Source of the DNA: Shewanella algicola
Lineage (GTDB): Bacteria; Pseudomonadota; Gammaproteobacteria; Enterobacterales; Shewanellaceae
Assembly: GCF_014648035.1 (NCBI RefSeq)
Contig: NZ_BMQI01000002.1
Location: forward strand, 114,937 to 178,936
Direction: 5' to 3'
DNA length: 64,000 bases
The notes beneath the pieces are model-generated. The model did not search any database, was not told where the DNA came from, and was given only the letters and a program-made list of their open reading frames with translations. The first letter of the stretch is position 1. Each line of letters begins with the position of its first letter. The position numbers were made by a program, and so were the translations under genes. This document shows positions 8,212-16,605 of the stretch, in pieces.

Positions 8212-9546
8212 ATGAGCAGCGAGTACACATTTTTAAGTCAATGTTTTGATGATTTATTACCTTTTCCACGCTCTATCACTGGATCAGGCATTGAAGCATC
8301 AATACATTATTTGCAGCAATTCATGCCCTTGTCTATTGAAAAAGTGCCCTCTGGAAGCCAAGTGTTTGATTGGACCGTTCCGCCAGAATGGCATTTAAAG
8401 CGAGCGACTCTTACTGGGCCTGCAGGCGAGCTTATCTGCGATACTAATATCAATAACTTGCATGTAGTAAATTATTCCATTCCCGTAAAAGGTATATTTG
8501 AACTTTCAGAACTTCAAGAACACCTGCATAGTCTTCCAAATTTACCAAAAGCAATTCCTTATGTTACGAGTTATTACAATCCCGTATGGGGTTTTTGTAT
8601 TTCGGATGAAACTAGGCAAAAGCTCAAGCCAGGAGCTTACATTGTCAATATTGATACTGAATTTAAAACCGATGGTGGCGTTCCTTTCGCACATTGTGTT
8701 TTAGCAGGCGAAAGCAACAAAGAAATTTTATTAAGCAGTTATTTATGTCATCCATCAATGGCAAACAATGAATTAAGTGGCCCTTTGGTATTGCTATTGC
8801 TCTATAAACGCCTAGAAATGTGGCCCAAAAGGCGTTTTAGCTACCGATTTTTACTTAACCCTGAAACTATAGGGTCATTATGTTTTTTGTCGCGCTATGA
8901 CCAACACCTTAAGCAAAATTTAGCCGCGGGTTTAATCTTAACCTGTGTAGGAGGAAATAATAATACTCTTCGGTATAAGTCAAGCAGGGGAAATAACAGT
9001 ATATTTGATGAACTTATTTCTAACCTTAGCCAAACAGATACCGATTGGATTCATCAAGAGTTCACCCCATTGAGTGGTTCAGATGAAAGACAATACTGCT
9101 CACCAGGTTTTAACTTGCCGATGGGACAAATAGCAAGAACAGTTTACGGTCAATATAGTGGATACCATAATTCTTTAGATGACAAAGAAAGCATGGATAT
9201 TAATCAACTTATTAAGTCAGTTGATCAAATTGAATCGATGTTAAAAATTGCTGAAGTATGTGGAAAACCAGTTAACCAGTCTCCATTTGGGGAACCTCAA
9301 TTAGGTAAAAGAGGTTTGTACCCAACGATGAATAAGCCAGGAAATTGGCAATTATCAAATGATAATACTATTGATAACCGCAAGTTTCTTAATATTATTC
9401 TGACGACATTAAGCATGGCTGACGGGCAACATTCAAGTATTGACATTGCAAAAAAATGTCACTGCTCGATTCATGAATTAGCCGATGTGATAATGATATT
9501 AGAAGAAAAAGGACTCATTAAATTTAATCAGGAGCCATTAATATGA
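8212..9546 (+). CDS. DUF4910/DUF2172 aminopeptidase-like protein (M28-type fold)
   Basis: 444 residues, cytoplasmic, with no signal peptide. The central part has the metal-site landmarks of M28-like aminopeptidases: CHPS near residue 179, NNELSG, NPETIGS (putative Glu), GSDERQY and YHNSLDD. The C-terminal 75 residues look like a winged-helix domain (IDIAKKCHCSIHELADVI). Members of this family are common in polysaccharide and flagellin-glycan clusters, where they are thought to act on amino-sugar intermediates rather than peptides; the exact reaction is not known to me. It overlaps the formyltransferase gene by four bases (ATGA), so the two form one translationally coupled unit. A sigma54-like promoter sits just upstream. 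Confidence 0.8.
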   Translation: MSSEYTFLSQCFDDLLPFPRSITGSGIEASIHYLQQFMPLSIEKVPSGSQVFDWTVPPEWHLKRATLTGPAGELICDTNINNLHVVNYSIPVKGIFELSELQEHLHSLPNLPKAIPYVTSYYNPVWGFCISDETRQKLKPGAYIVNIDTEFKTDGGVPFAHCVLAGESNKEILLSSYLCHPSMANNELSGPLVLLLLYKRLEMWPKRRFSYRFLLNPETIGSLCFLSRYDQHLKQNLAAGLILTCVGGNNNTLRYKSSRGNNSIFDELISNLSQTDTDWIHQEFTPLSGSDERQYCSPGFNLPMGQIARTVYGQYSGYHNSLDDKESMDINQLIKSVDQIESMLKIAEVCGKPVNQSPFGEPQLGKRGLYPTMNKPGNWQLSNDNTIDNRKFLNIILTTLSMADGQHSSIDIAKKCHCSIHELADVIMILEEKGLIKFNQEPLI

Positions 9547-10337
9547 GCATCGTTTTTATTTGTGGCAGTCACCCACGCCATGCATTCATTGCAAGGCAAC
9601 TGGCTACCACAGGAATTCTTAAAAGTGTTATTGTAGAACAGCGTGAGTGTTTTAATCCTCAGCCCCCGTTGGGAGTTGATAAAGCTCTAAAAGAGATATT
9701 TATTCACCACTTCACTCAAAGGGACAGAATTGAGCATGAATTTTTTGGTGAGGTAGATTGGCCCAACGTACCTATTCATCACATACAACTCAATAAACTT
9801 AACTCAGAGCAAGTACATACATTACTCACTCAAAGCAGCCCTGATTTATTAATCACATATGGTTGCCATATGTTAACTGAAGCCACATTGGGGTGTGTAT
9901 CAGGGGAACGCTGGAATTGTCACGGAGGCTTATCACCACAATATCGTGGAGCCATCACACACTTCTGGCCAAGTTATATGCTTGAGCCACAAATGACAGG
10001 CATGACAGTACATGATTTAACTCAAAAGCTGGATGCTGGTGATGTTGTCCATCAATGTGTTGCTGATATGGTTAGCGGTGATACCTTGCACCAAGTCGCC
10101 TCTCGAGCGGTATTAAAACTAGGTGAAGAGTTACCTCAAGTGATTGTCAAACTGATTAAATGCGGTAGTTTAGTAAAACAAGCACAACGCAACAATGGAA
10201 CTCTATGGCTCGCCTCTAAATGGCAACCTGAGCATTTACGGCTAATCTACGAAACCTACCAAGATAAGATTGTCGATTTATACTTGGATAAAAAAATCTC
10301 ACAAAAACAACCTACTCTCTACCGACAGATACTTTAA
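9543..10337 (+). CDS. Formyltransferase family protein (sugar N-formyltransferase-like)
   Basis: 264 residues with the N10-formyltetrahydrofolate transferase signature: Asn125 and His127 in WNCHGGLSPQYRG and the Asp in KLDAGDVV (164-167), the equivalents of the Asn-His-Asp triad of Fmt and of sugar N-formyltransferases. It is shorter than Met-tRNA formyltransferase and lacks its C-terminal tRNA-binding domain, so it probably formylates an amino sugar. It is coupled to the DUF4910 gene by ATGA overlap. With the PseG-like protein across the insertion sequence, it suggests N-formylated nonulosonic acid or a similar sugar on flagellin or surface polysaccharide. Confidence 0.82.
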   Translation: MSIVFICGSHPRHAFIARQLATTGILKSVIVEQRECFNPQPPLGVDKALKEIFIHHFTQRDRIEHEFFGEVDWPNVPIHHIQLNKLNSEQVHTLLTQSSPDLLITYGCHMLTEATLGCVSGERWNCHGGLSPQYRGAITHFWPSYMLEPQMTGMTVHDLTQKLDAGDVVHQCVADMVSGDTLHQVASRAVLKLGEELPQVIVKLIKCGSLVKQAQRNNGTLWLASKWQPEHLRLIYETYQDKIVDLYLDKKISQKQPTLYRQIL

Positions 10338-10542
10338 TTGAAAATCAATACTATTGTTTTCATTATATCCACATAGGCAGATTATGATTTTAGTTCAATA
10401 CAACTTAAAACTTAACCATTATTTGCTATTAAATTTTATAAATAAAATAATGAAAATGGTTAATACTAATGATTGAGTTCAAACTATTAAAAAGCGGAGT
10501 TTTGAAGAATGCTTAAAAAAATTCCAAAAAAGTGGTTTCCAG

Positions 10543-10563
10543 AGGCGGCACATAGGCGGCACA
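10543..10563 (+). repeat. Two tandem copies of AGGCGGCACA beside tRNA-Arg
   Basis: AGGCGGCACA is repeated exactly with a single T between copies, 53 bases from the tRNA 3' end. Between 10338 and 10543 I see no gene, only AT-rich sequence. The repeat could be a remnant of integrase arm sites or of an island border, but no integrase gene is present. Confidence 0.5.
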
Positions 10564-10615
10564 ACTTTTGACGATTTTATTAAATTATTGATTTTTAAGA
10601 CAAAAAGAAGTGTTG

Positions 10616-10691
10616 TGGTCTCCCCACAGGGACTCGAACCCCGATCGGCCGCTTAGGAGGCGGCTGCTCTATCCTGTTGAGCTATAGAGAG
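10616..10691 (-). tRNA. tRNA-Arg (anticodon CCT)
   Basis: A 76-base cloverleaf with encoded CCA. The acceptor strands CTCTCTA and TGGGGAG pair with G-U allowances. The D stem is GCTC/GAGC, the anticodon stem is GCCGC/GCGGC with loop CTCCTAA, and the T arm has loop TTCGAGT. The anticodon CCT reads the AGG codon. It sits between the glycan-modification genes and flgT, and tRNA-Arg genes are frequent integration targets. Confidence 0.92.
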
Positions 10692-10849
10692 ACCCGTTGA
10701 TTATACTGAGTTTATAATTGATTTAAACCCTTTAAATTTAATTGCTTAAATCTTAATCGCATTAATGATGTTTACGGATAATATTTACCTGATATGTGGT
10801 TCAAAACAGCGTTAATGGACTACAAAATACACTTAAATGTTATTGGTGA

Positions 10850-12055
10850 TTAGTTTTTAATCGCAATATCATTTACTTGAATATTATCAGCGCCATCAAT
10901 GCCATTAAATATTGCAGTGGCACTGTCTTCGCTGACTTGGTCAATAACAATATTTGCCCGACTTTTACTGGCTATTGGCCTCATTGTGTTTAGGCGGTCT
11001 GGGATATTTTTTTGCAATACGACCTGAAATTTATCGCCCATTTTCACCCCATTTTTACGGCCCAAATTAATGATAATTCTGTCGCCTTGTCTGGCGATAA
11101 TTTGACCTAACAACGGGCGGCAATTTAACTGTTTATCTAAATTAAGCACACTCGTTTGAAAAACCTCACTGATGGCTTGACCATAGGATGAACGCCAAAA
11201 ACGTTGGCTAGCGGGTGATACGGTTTCTTGTTTTTCAAACTCCCACTCTGTTGAGGTGGCAAACGTTTCTGTCCACACAACCTCACCACTAATGCCATGA
11301 TAGAGCGTGAGTTTTATCATAAACTGCCTGATGGGGTAATCTTCGGTTAACCCCAAAAAACCACTTTGTGGAGGCTCAGTTGAAATATCAATGATTTCAG
11401 GCTGTAACACGTATTGGCTTTCGGTTATTTCGCCTAACCAGGTGGGAATACGATAACCTCTAAAGTTAACCAATTGGTTGGTGTTATCTATTTTTTCATC
11501 TGCATGTATTCGGGCAAAGCTATAACGTGATTGAGCGTTGATGGTTTTACCCAATTTTTCAGTCATTTGCTGTTCAAAGTTGGCTAATTGGCCATAACGT
11601 AATTGGGCGCGTTCTTGTAAATAAGATTGTGGCAACATAATGGCCGCTTTTAATGATTGGCTTTTGCACTGTGCGTTCGGCTCTTGCTCAGAGAGCGCTA
11701 ACTGTAATACCACGGTGATGGTATTTTGGCTGATCATCTCACTCATTAATTCGACATTATTAGCGGAACCCATGCGTTGAATTTGAAACACATCTTGAGT
11801 CAATCGCCCTTGGTCGATGGATTGCTCGCTCGAAAAATTAACACCCGCTTTTAAGCTTGCGTAATTTAACGCTTGGCTAATGGCATCTTCGCGGGCTTTA
11901 TCTATATCGCCGTTAACAATTTTTGCTCGACCAGTCACCTCAACCAGCTCAGCAAAAGCCGGTTGCACCTGAAATAGACTTGCAAATAGCATTAACGCTA
12001 GTGCAATTTTGCTTAAGCGTGTTGCGCGCTTAGTAAGGCGTGTTTGCGTCGGCAT
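10850..12055 (-). CDS. flgT: Flagellar assembly protein FlgT
   Basis: 401 residues from the ATG at 12055, which has TTAGGA seven bases upstream; longer open frame to 12115 lacks such support. A signal peptide ending in PAFA-ELVEV (cleavage near residue 35) sends it to the periplasm. After it comes a domain starting VTGRAKIVNGDIDKARE, characteristic of the FlgT N-terminal domain. The C-terminal third reads INLGRKNGVKMGDKFQVV, matching the FlgT C-terminal beta domain. In Vibrio, FlgT forms the H-ring around the sheathed polar flagellar basal body with FlgO and FlgP. It is divergent from flgO and flgP, the usual arrangement, and preceded by a sigma54-type promoter. Confidence 0.92.
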   Translation of the reverse strand: MPTQTRLTKRATRLSKIALALMLFASLFQVQPAFAELVEVTGRAKIVNGDIDKAREDAISQALNYASLKAGVNFSSEQSIDQGRLTQDVFQIQRMGSANNVELMSEMISQNTITVVLQLALSEQEPNAQCKSQSLKAAIMLPQSYLQERAQLRYGQLANFEQQMTEKLGKTINAQSRYSFARIHADEKIDNTNQLVNFRGYRIPTWLGEITESQYVLQPEIIDISTEPPQSGFLGLTEDYPIRQFMIKLTLYHGISGEVVWTETFATSTEWEFEKQETVSPASQRFWRSSYGQAISEVFQTSVLNLDKQLNCRPLLGQIIARQGDRIIINLGRKNGVKMGDKFQVVLQKNIPDRLNTMRPIASKSRANIVIDQVSEDSATAIFNGIDGADNIQVNDIAIKN

Positions 12056-12113
12056 ACGATATCCTAATGTCAAAAAATCGTCAGTTGGGCAGTTAAAATC
12101 GTTGATATTTAAC

Positions 12114-12130
12114 AAGCAAAAATCGCGCCA
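12114..12130 (-). promoter_or_regulatory. sigma54 (-24/-12) promoter of flgT
   Basis: On the minus strand TGGCGCG, four bases, TTGCTT: GG and GC are separated by exactly ten bases, close to the consensus TGGCACG-N4-TTGCW. It lies about 60 bases before the flgT ATG. Polar flagellar middle genes are commonly sigma54-dependent. Confidence 0.7.
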
Positions 12131-12174
12131 CTAAATTAATTAACACAATTGGGCTTGATCACACTCAAATACAG

Positions 12175-12201
12175 TAAAGCTTTTAAGGTATTTGCCGATA
12201 A
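12175..12201 (+). promoter_or_regulatory. sigma28 (FliA) promoter of flgO-flgP
   Basis: TAAA, 15 bases, GCCGATAA matches the FliA consensus perfectly in both boxes and in spacing. Transcription would start near 12211, downstream of the first possible ATG at 12192, which supports choosing the lipoprotein start at 12336 for flgO. Confidence 0.85.
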
Positions 12202-12335
12202 AGTTTTATAGTTCATTTGCTGCTTTGTCGCGCACCGTGGTGACAAGCGAGGTAAAAATTATCAAGCCCATGATAAATATAAATAAAACCTTAGCTACTG
12301 ACACTACAAACAGCAGACATTTAAAAGGAACCATC

Positions 12336-13043
12336 ATGATTAATAGGTTTACTCTCACAGCAGTGCTGGCATTATTAACTGTCGCTGCGTGTAGCCAAAC
12401 ACCGAACCCGGCAAACAATTTAGCGTTTGAAAATAACGGTAAATACTCTAATGTTGCTGATGAAGATGGGGTTTATCAAAATCAGCTCATTTATGACATT
12501 CAAGGCGCAGGCTTAGCGCCTAAGGGCCAAGTTAATGTGTGGGCTGAAAAACTGGTTAATGAATTGGTTTTGCAAAACGATGCTTTACGATCGGATCAGC
12601 CGCTGCTTATTACAACCCCTGTACTGTCCAATAACTTAAATGCCACCAATGAGTTGGCGTTGCAGTTACAACAAGGCATGTTGGCTGCGTTTCATGCCCG
12701 TGAGTTTAATTTGGTTGATATGAATGTTGCGATTAATTTACGTGCAACAGAACAAGGCGAGTTTATGTTGAGCCGCAACTGGGAATTATTACCCTCGGGT
12801 TTACCTGTGTCACATGTATTAGTGTCAACAATGTCCATGACACCTGAAGGCGTTGTGTTCAACGGTCGAGTCGTTAATGTAACTAACAACCGTGTACTTT
12901 CTGCGGTGCAGTCATTTGTCGCGGCTTCGAGTTTGTCGGGTTATTTACAGCCATCTGAATTAATCGAATCTCGTAACGGCTTACTTTACCGCCATGAGAA
13001 AAAAGGCGACAGCCGTTATACCGTGTTAGGAGATGAGCTATGA
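12336..13043 (+). CDS. flgO: Flagellar H-ring lipoprotein FlgO
   Basis: 235 residues from the ATG at 12336, which follows AAAAGGAACC. The signal peptide ends in the lipobox VAAC-S (Cys near residue 20), so the protein is a lipoprotein, expected in the outer membrane. The mature part has the FlgO landmarks WAEKLVNELV, a central segment with RDWxLxPSGL-like sequence (SRNWELLPSGLP) and VNVTNNRVLS. FlgO stabilises the polar flagellum with FlgP and FlgT. The stop overlaps the flgP start by four bases (ATGA). Confidence 0.88.
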   Translation: MINRFTLTAVLALLTVAACSQTPNPANNLAFENNGKYSNVADEDGVYQNQLIYDIQGAGLAPKGQVNVWAEKLVNELVLQNDALRSDQPLLITTPVLSNNLNATNELALQLQQGMLAAFHAREFNLVDMNVAINLRATEQGEFMLSRNWELLPSGLPVSHVLVSTMSMTPEGVVFNGRVVNVTNNRVLSAVQSFVAASSLSGYLQPSELIESRNGLLYRHEKKGDSRYTVLGDEL

Positions 13044-13489
13044 AGCAACTACTCTGCGTTATTATGCTGGTTTTATTAAGCGGGTGTGCCAGTAAAGATA
13101 AATACGTACAGTGGGAAACCGAGGCACCAAAATCATTCCCAACGTTAACGGCGGTAGGTTATGCGCCTTTAGCAACGCAACCCAGCCCTGAAGCATCACA
13201 TCGGGTTTTAATGGCGATGCAAGCATCAAAAATTGCCGCATACCGTGAGTTAGCAGAACAAGTTTACGGCCAAAAGATTTCAGCGAATAGTGATGTCAGT
13301 GAGTGGTTATTAACTGACGACAATGTTAAATCGAGTGTTAGTGGTGTTATTCGCGGTGCTAAAGTGGTTAAGACCTACCCTTCTGGTGAGTTTTATGTCA
13401 CTGAATTAGCGTTAGACTTTAAACAAGTATGGCAATTGTACGAGCAACAAAACCGCCCTAAACGAGTTAAAGAAGTCACTTATTTTTAA
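13040..13489 (+). CDS. flgP: Flagellar H-ring lipoprotein FlgP
   Basis: 149 residues. A short signal ends in the lipobox LLSGC-A (Cys at about 16). The body, with AYRELAEQVYGQKISAN and a central SVSGVIRGAKVV segment, matches the LPP20/FlgP domain. FlgP forms the basal-body ring together with FlgT and FlgO in polarly flagellated gammaproteobacteria. It is coupled to flgO by ATGA overlap and is the last gene of the sigma28 unit, since a strong terminator follows within 60 bases. Confidence 0.88.
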   Translation: MKQLLCVIMLVLLSGCASKDKYVQWETEAPKSFPTLTAVGYAPLATQPSPEASHRVLMAMQASKIAAYRELAEQVYGQKISANSDVSEWLLTDDNVKSSVSGVIRGAKVVKTYPSGEFYVTELALDFKQVWQLYEQQNRPKRVKEVTYF

Positions 13490-13520
13490 TGTTTAAGCTT
13501 ATTAGCCATTTGGCTGATAG

Positions 13521-13554
13521 AAAAATGCCGCTGATAACCAGCGGCATTTTTTGT
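13521..13554 (+). terminator. Bidirectional rho-independent terminator after flgP
   Basis: ATGCCGCTG and CAGCGGCAT form a nine-pair stem around a 5-base loop, with A-run before and T-run after. It serves flgP and possibly the converging barrel gene. Confidence 0.88.
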
Positions 13555-13582
13555 TCTAAAAACGGTAATTTATATCACTAAC

Positions 13583-14509
13583 TTAAAAAGCTAATTTAAA
13601 CACCAAACCAAACGCGGCCTGGTCTTCAATGTCTTCGGTCACTTTTGGATCGCTCAATTCCATTTCACCTCCAAAGTAATAACCAGCATAAGCATTAAGG
13701 CTTAAGCTATCGGTGGCTTTCCAACCTGCACGGACAAAACCGACCCATTCGTCAATCTCGATGGTTTGGTCATCGTCTGCGACTAAAAAGCGTTCGGTAC
13801 GTTTTGAACTGCCAATGCCAAAATCAATATCTGGGCGATATTGATAACTTAACTCTAAGCCTGCAGGGCCACTGAAACCTGCTTGAAACGGGTTAGCTAG
13901 CACTAACTTGTCGTTAATTTGCCAGCGAACGGCTATGTATGGCACAGTGCGCACTTCTGAAATGTCATTCAAATAAGCCACCCCAAAACCCAGCATATTG
14001 CCTGAGTCAAAACGGTACATACTGGATGCTACAACACCGTAACTTTGTGCATTAGATGACGATGCAGTATCGGCATAAGCATATTTTAATTGTGGCGCGA
14101 CTAAAAACATCCAATGTTTATCTAAGCGATATGTCAGTGATAATCCTGCGCTGTATTGATGAACCGTCGACCAGTCTTGCTCGGCTGATCGAAGCTGGGT
14201 AGCTTGGTTGATCCGCCAATCATAATCTAAATTATCATAACCAACATTTGCCCCTATAGACCATTGTCGATTTAACGGCATGGAGGCTGAAAAACTGGTT
14301 TTCCAAGCGTCACGCTGAAGTTCATTAGCACCATTAGCCCCAACATCCGCTGTGGCGGTTGAGGTGCGCGCAACCGTTAATGAAAAGGGTGAACGGTCAG
14401 GTGCGGCAATGGCTTGTTGGCTGAGCAATAAGCCAGGAACCAACAATAACGATTTAATCAATAAGCTCAGTACATTGGGCTTAGCGACAAAAGCTTTATA
14501 AGATGTCAT
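13583..14509 (-). CDS. Putative outer-membrane beta-barrel protein
   Basis: About 308 residues from ATG 14509, which follows AAAGGA; a start four codons earlier is less well spaced. The signal peptide ends in QAIAA. The mature protein alternates short polar and aromatic stretches (WSIGANVGYDN, SAGLSLTYRL, GLELSYQYRP, NAYAGYYFGG) and ends in phenylalanine after LVFKLAF, the outer-membrane sorting signal. This looks like a 12-14 strand barrel resembling DUF6268-type proteins; substrate and role are unknown. It stands alone, convergent with flgP and next to the tetR gene in the same direction. Confidence 0.65.
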   Translation of the reverse strand: MTSYKAFVAKPNVLSLLIKSLLLVPGLLLSQQAIAAPDRSPFSLTVARTSTATADVGANGANELQRDAWKTSFSASMPLNRQWSIGANVGYDNLDYDWRINQATQLRSAEQDWSTVHQYSAGLSLTYRLDKHWMFLVAPQLKYAYADTASSSNAQSYGVVASSMYRFDSGNMLGFGVAYLNDISEVRTVPYIAVRWQINDKLVLANPFQAGFSGPAGLELSYQYRPDIDFGIGSSKRTERFLVADDDQTIEIDEWVGFVRAGWKATDSLSLNAYAGYYFGGEMELSDPKVTEDIEDQAAFGLVFKLAF

Positions 14510-14602
14510 AACGATGTGCATCCTTTCAAAATAAAATGATGAGTAGCATTAACTATCTGAACCAATACTGATTAAGTCACGCTTCAGTTCAAATCCTATG
14601 TA

Positions 14603-15253
14603 TTATTTTATCGCAACTTTATGAGCCCGCAAAAACATCTCCGCGGTATCTTGTAGGTATTGTTGTCTGCTTAACAATAAATGATCTGTCTCTAACGCTA
14701 GCTCTAGACGTAACTTAAGCTCACCAAAAAGCATTAAACATAGCCTTACAGCACTGTCATGTGGGTGCTCAAAGTAGTAATCGCCATGTTGATTAACCTT
14801 GGTTAAATATTCACAAATTAATCCTAAAACATGTTTGGGACCCGCGTTGTAAAACAGTTTAGATGCCTCTGGATGGGTATCAGCTTGGGCAACACAGGTT
14901 TTAAATACTGTCATGGTGTCTTTGCTAACAATCAACTCTCCAAACTGTTTAGCAAATTGCAGTATGACTCGTTGAGGGTCTGCTGTATCCATTAAGGTAT
15001 CACTAGTGAGTTGATGTACAACGCATTTTGAATCAATAGCGGCAACAAATAATTCATCTTTAGAACCAAAATGCGAGTAAACCGTTTGCTTTGATACACC
15101 CGCATTTTTTGCCACTTCATCCATACTGGTTAACGGAAAACCTTTTTGACAAAATAACTCCATTGCCGACTCAAGCACTTGATTTCGCTTTTGTTCACTG
15201 CGACTCAAATTCACTTGCTCGTCGTTATTTTGGGTTGAAGTATCTTTTGTCAT
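14603..15253 (-). CDS. TetR/AcrR family transcriptional regulator
   Basis: 216 residues. The N-terminal HTH reads LFCQKGFPLTSMDEVAKNAG then VSKQTVYSHFGSKDELF (roughly residues 33-70), the canonical TetR DNA-binding domain. The C-terminal ligand domain is not assignable beyond similarity to AefR-like regulators. It is divergent from the membrane fusion protein and RND pump genes, which it most likely represses. A palindrome TAGACT-N4-AGTCTA sits in the shared promoter region. Confidence 0.9.
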   Translation of the reverse strand: MTKDTSTQNNDEQVNLSRSEQKRNQVLESAMELFCQKGFPLTSMDEVAKNAGVSKQTVYSHFGSKDELFVAAIDSKCVVHQLTSDTLMDTADPQRVILQFAKQFGELIVSKDTMTVFKTCVAQADTHPEASKLFYNAGPKHVLGLICEYLTKVNQHGDYYFEHPHDSAVRLCLMLFGELKLRLELALETDHLLLSRQQYLQDTAEMFLRAHKVAIK

Positions 15254-15331
15254 GTGGGTTCCGTAGGGTGACTAAAAAGCAATTTCGATTAGCGGTTTGT
15301 GCTAGCACGATAAATTCATCATAACCAAAAA

Positions 15332-15347
15332 TAGACTGGACAGTCTA
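15332..15347. promoter_or_regulatory. Candidate TetR-type operator between regulator and pump
   Basis: TAGACT and AGTCTA form a perfect six-base inverted repeat around GGAC. A related ATTAGACTAAT segment lies about 20 bases downstream. The position between the divergent genes suits self and pump repression. Confidence 0.5.
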
Positions 15348-15483
15348 GTTCTATAAAATTAGACTAATAATTCTAGTTAACAAATCAGTTACATCTTACA
15401 GTTTGGCGTATCGTTTTTTAGCGCTAAGATCTGAAATAAAGATGAGTTCCCATCGATACACATAGCGCTTTAAAGGATTATTT

Positions 15484-16605
15484 ATGTTTGCTGCAAGCTC
15501 ATTTACTCAACATGCAAAAGGCTTAGCATTAGGATTAAGCTTAATTCTGCTAAGTGGTTGTGGCTCTGAAGTCAAAGAGCATTCGCACACCATTGAGTAT
15601 CAGTCCGTACAGGCGCAAACATTAGTCCTGAATGATCGCTACCTACAAATGCAAACTTACACTGGGACAATTCGTTCGGCTAACACCACAGGAATTGGTT
15701 TTGAGTTAGCTGGCAAGCTAAATAATATAGTGGTCGACAGTGGTGACAGCGTAAAAAAAGACCAAGTGTTGGCGCAATTAGATACCGATTTACTGATTGC
15801 TGAAAAACAACAGCTTGAAGCCAGTTTATTGCAAACTCAAGCAGACATCGATTTAGCCAAAAGTACCCTGCTTCGTACCAAAAAATTAAAAACACAAAAC
15901 TATGTTTCAGCACAACAACTCGATGAAACCCAACAACAAGTTATCAGCCTACAAGCCAATCAAAAAAGAATAGAAGCAAGCTTAAGTGCCACCAACTTAA
16001 AACTTGAAAAATCGACATTACTTGCGCCATTTGATGGAAAAATTAGCCAGCGCTATCATAACCTTGGTGAGGTAATTGCCCTTGGTAGCCCAGTATTTAC
16101 CTTAATTGGTAATAGCCAGGCAGTGGCTTATATTGGGGTTCCGGTCGATGTTGCGCAGCAATTAACGACTCAACAGCATGTTGATGTACGTGTTGGCAAA
16201 CAAACCTTTACCGCCAAAATAGCCGGTATAAGTGCTGAGGTGAATGCCATTAGCCGTACCGTGCAGTTGCGGATTCAATTACCTGAGTCCGCAAGAGTGA
16301 TTAACGGCGAAATTGCCTATCTAGCCTATCAACAAAATAATTTAACCGCCGGATATTGGGTGCCAATGTCTGCGCTTACTGACGGTGTGCGTGGACTATG
16401 GAATGTTTATGTACTAGTAAAAGATGATCAAACCCATTATCAAATTGAACGCAGAGACGTCGAGATTATCTACACCAATGAACAACAAGCATTCATCAAC
16501 GGGGCAATTAAAGCCGATGAACAAATCGTGTCAGACGGGTTGCATAAAATTGTAGTTGGCCAAAAAGTCACTCTCGCCAATACCCAATTAGTGGGGTCGT
16601 TATGA
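15484..16605 (+). CDS. RND efflux membrane fusion (periplasmic adaptor) lipoprotein
   Basis: 373 residues. The signal peptide ends in the lipobox LLSGC-G, so it is anchored as a lipoprotein. The barrel-sandwich halves are visible as GIGFELAGKLNNIVVDSGDSV before, and APFDGKISQRYHNLGEV after, an alpha-helical hairpin rich in Gln and Ala (about residues 100-170). This is the layout of AcrA/MexA adaptors linking an inner-membrane pump to a TolC-like channel. AAAGGA precedes the ATG. The stop overlaps the pump start (ATGA). No outer-membrane channel gene follows, so a TolC encoded elsewhere is implied. Confidence 0.9.
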   Translation: MFAASSFTQHAKGLALGLSLILLSGCGSEVKEHSHTIEYQSVQAQTLVLNDRYLQMQTYTGTIRSANTTGIGFELAGKLNNIVVDSGDSVKKDQVLAQLDTDLLIAEKQQLEASLLQTQADIDLAKSTLLRTKKLKTQNYVSAQQLDETQQQVISLQANQKRIEASLSATNLKLEKSTLLAPFDGKISQRYHNLGEVIALGSPVFTLIGNSQAVAYIGVPVDVAQQLTTQQHVDVRVGKQTFTAKIAGISAEVNAISRTVQLRIQLPESARVINGEIAYLAYQQNNLTAGYWVPMSALTDGVRGLWNVYVLVKDDQTHYQIERRDVEIIYTNEQQAFINGAIKADEQIVSDGLHKIVVGQKVTLANTQLVGSL

